A stretch of DNA of 64,000 nt from Candidatus Muiribacterium halophilum (lineage in GTDB: Bacteria > Muiribacteriota > Muiribacteriia > Muiribacteriales > Muiribacteriaceae). Made by a program: the position numbers and the translations under genes. The notes beneath the pieces are model-generated. The model saw nothing but the letters and a program-made list of their open reading frames with translations, had not been told where the DNA came from and made no database searches. Positions 62,284 to 64,000 of this stretch are shown here, one piece after another; position 1 is the first letter of the stretch; every line of letters starts with the position of its first letter. The DNA lies in contig JALOAD010000005.1 of NCBI GenBank assembly GCA_023228995.1, positions 1-64,000 of the forward strand. Reading direction: 5' to 3'.

Positions 62284-63027
62284 CTACCCTTTTGTCTGAT
62301 TCGCTACTTCTGCTTCAAGTTCTTTTAATTTATCATCATCAGCAAGATAGTATTTTTTAATAGGTTTAAGATTTTCATCAAGTTCATAAACAAGAGGAAT
62401 TCCAGTAGGAATATTAAGCTTTAAAATTTCAGCTTCACTCATATTATCAAGATGTTTTACAATAGCTCTAAGACTATTACCATGAGCTGCAATAAGAATA
62501 TTCTCACCCTTTTTAATATCAGGAACAATATTTTCATTCCAAAATGGTAGAACTCTATCAAGAGTAAGTTTCAAACTCTCAGTTAAAGGAGCCTGACCTT
62601 CTTTTAAATTTTTATATCTAGGATCTTTTGCAGGATTTCTTTCATCATCAGCTTCTAATGCAGGAGGAGTAATATCATAAGATCTTCTCCAAATTAAAAC
62701 CTGATCTTCACCATATTTTTTAGCAGTATCAGCTTTATTTAAACCTTGTAAAGCACCATAATGTCTTTCATTAAGTTCCCATGCTCTAATAACAGGAACC
62801 CAAAGAAGATCCATTTCTTCCATAGCAATAGACTGTGTTCTTATAGCTCTTTTAAGAACCGAAGTATAAATTTTATCAAAAGTAATATTGTTTTTTTTCA
62901 AAACTTTACCAGCTTCTATAGCTTCATTAACACCTCTATCAGTTAAATCAACATCAGTCCAACCAGTAAACTGATTTGAAAGATTCCATTTGCTTTGACC
63001 ATGTCTAAGTAATACTAATTTATACAT
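62284..63027 (-). CDS. gpmA: 2,3-bisphosphoglycerate-dependent phosphoglycerate mutase
   Basis: It interconverts 3- and 2-phosphoglycerate in glycolysis. The 247-residue protein has the phosphohistidine motif [10 protein letters not shown] (H9), [15 protein letters not shown], and a second active His in [14 protein letters not shown]. All motifs are intact and the length is standard. An AGG-rich site lies before ATG 63027. Confidence 0.96.
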   Translation of the reverse strand: MYKLVLLRHGQSKWNLSNQFTGWTDVDLTDRGVNEAIEAGKVLKKNNITFDKIYTSVLKRAIRTQSIAMEEMDLLWVPVIRAWELNERHYGALQGLNKADTAKKYGEDQVLIWRRSYDITPPALEADDERNPAKDPRYKNLKEGQAPLTESLKLTLDRVLPFWNENIVPDIKKGENILIAAHGNSLRAIVKHLDNMSEAEILKLNIPTGIPLVYELDENLKPIKKYYLADDDKLKELEAEVANQTKG

Positions 63028-63084
63028 AAAACCTCCAATTTGAAGTTAAAATTACATAAAAATGTTACATTATTTTTAAAAAAA

Positions 63085-64000
63085 TCACAAATCAAGAACT
63101 TTATTTAAACTTCCCATAGATTTCAAATACTTGTATTTATCAACATAAAGATCATAAAGTGCTGAACTATATTCCATTTCTGACTTAGTATATTCAAGCT
63201 GAGCATCAAGAAAATCTGTATTTTTAACAATACCTTCTTTAAACTGTTCTTTAAGAATTTCAAGATTTCTCTTACTATTAGCAACTTGAATTTCACTCAC
63301 ATTTTTTAATGCTTCAGATTTTTCAACATTATATTTTGAACAATTAATCTCTAAAATCAAACTTTTTGATACATCTTCAAGCTCAAAATCATTAGCTTTT
63401 TTTGAATATTCTTCAGCTTGTTTTCCAGCCCATGATTTACCAAAATCATAAAACTTCCATTCAGCAACAATTGAAGTAGAATATCCAGAATCATTATCAT
63501 TAAAATCATGACCACTATAATTTTCATAAGTAAAATAAACTGATGGTTTCCATTCACCTTCAGCAACTTTTATTTTAATATCACCAATACGATTATTCAA
63601 AACCATAATTTCATACTCAGGTCTAAATTTTAAATATTCAGCAGCAATCTCATGTTTTTTCAAAGTAATATCCTGTTCTTTTGCATTAAATTCAGGATTT
63701 ATACCAGTATTTTTAATTATTCTTTCCTTTATAAGAGCAATATTATTTTTCAACTCAATAATCTGTTTATCAACATCAGAAATTCTAACTTTTATTTTAA
63801 GAAGATCAGAATCAAGAGCTAAACCATTTTTAAAATAAGATTCAACATCTTTAAGATGAACATTAAGAATTTCTCTTGCATCTTCTGAAACTTCAAGCAT
63901 TTTTAACAATTTCATAACTGCAAAATAATCTTCAATAACTTGAAAAACACTATTTTCTTTAATTAATCGATAATTAAGTTTAGCAATTTCCAAAGCAATA
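63085..64000 (-). CDS. TolC-like outer membrane efflux protein (partial, C-terminal part)
   Basis: The frame runs off the right edge (…IALEIAKLNYRLIKENSVF). About 305 residues of the OEP (TolC) family are visible: long amphipathic helices, with FKNGLALDSDLLKIKVRISDVDKQ (split) and EQFKEGIVKNTDFLDAQLEYT, which are typical of the second TolC repeat, and a strand region around YFTYENYSGHDFND. It implies a diderm envelope and an export system encoded nearby beyond the window. Confidence 0.85.
   Translation of the reverse strand, partial: IALEIAKLNYRLIKENSVFQVIEDYFAVMKLLKMLEVSEDAREILNVHLKDVESYFKNGLALDSDLLKIKVRISDVDKQIIELKNNIALIKERIIKNTGINPEFNAKEQDITLKKHEIAAEYLKFRPEYEIMVLNNRIGDIKIKVAEGEWKPSVYFTYENYSGHDFNDNDSGYSTSIVAEWKFYDFGKSWAGKQAEEYSKKANDFELEDVSKSLILEINCSKYNVEKSEALKNVSEIQVANSKRNLEILKEQFKEGIVKNTDFLDAQLEYTKSEMEYSSALYDLYVDKYKYLKSMGSLNKVLDL

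Overview
The window is low in G+C (about 30% by eye, not computed). It comes from a diderm, apparently anaerobic and flagellated bacterium. The diderm signs are an ADP-heptose/LPS core set (gmhA, gmhB and separate hldE-type kinase and adenylyltransferase), a TolC-like protein and a lipobox protein. The anaerobe signs are a superoxide reductase, rubredoxin and rubrerythrin stress cluster, type III glutamine synthetase and a ferredoxin-nitroreductase. A FlgJ-type rod-binding protein points to a flagellum. I cannot assign a phylum. BatD/BatE-type proteins and DUF1538/P-II genes occur in several low-G+C diderm lineages. No tRNA, rRNA or CRISPR array was seen.

Layout. 1-3.8 kb: str operon (rpsL-rpsG-fusA, then tuf behind its own promoter), reading leftward. 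3.9-14.9 kb: a leftward type I restriction-modification island: half-size hsdS, hsdM, a winged-helix remnant, full-size hsdS, an ABC-type ATPase fused to DUF4435, a RhuM protein, hsdR and a YgjP-type peptidase. A promoter with a palindromic operator sits at its head. 15-23.5 kb: a membrane-tethered alpha-crystallin-like protein, a methyltransferase, an AlbA_2 protein, nitroreductase, asparaginase, a GT-C glycosyltransferase, a regulator, an ATPase fragment and YmdB. 23.7-34.7 kb: a C11 peptidase lipoprotein, M23 peptidase, rho, a Ca2+/Na+ exchanger, flgJ, glnN and a BatC/D/E-like operon. 35.1-39.9 kb: the only large rightward block, a peroxide/superoxide defence cluster (peroxiredoxin-Ogg; perR-flavoredoxin-desulfoferrodoxin-ferritin-rubrerythrin-like-rubredoxin-small ACT-like protein-rubrerythrin). 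40-50.9 kb: MscS, heptose synthesis, plsC-cmk-aroA, and DUF1538 with a tandem P-II protein and a zinc-ribbon microprotein. 53.5-59.5 kb: an Rhs/YD-repeat locus, apparently decaying, bounded by ~300-bp inverted repeats. 60.2-64 kb: a membrane protein, tyrA, gpmA and a partial tolC-like gene.

The window is unusually rich in short dispersed repeats. There is a 149-bp MITE-like element in three equal-length copies, a 291-bp element with 22-bp inverted ends, a palindromic family (core ATGTTCAGTGAACAT, about a dozen copies), a CCCGG...CCGGG hairpin family (about six copies), two further families and an ~11-bp minisatellite. Several genes next to repeats are broken: the Rhs frameshift and missing toxin tip, the frameshifted neighbour, an IS5-type transposase scrap and an ATPase C-terminus.

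The items most worth following are the ATPase-DUF4435 fusion inside the restriction island, the inverted-repeat-bounded Rhs locus whose toxin tip seems replaced by repeat DNA, the repeat families, and the DUF1538/P-II/zinc-ribbon unit.
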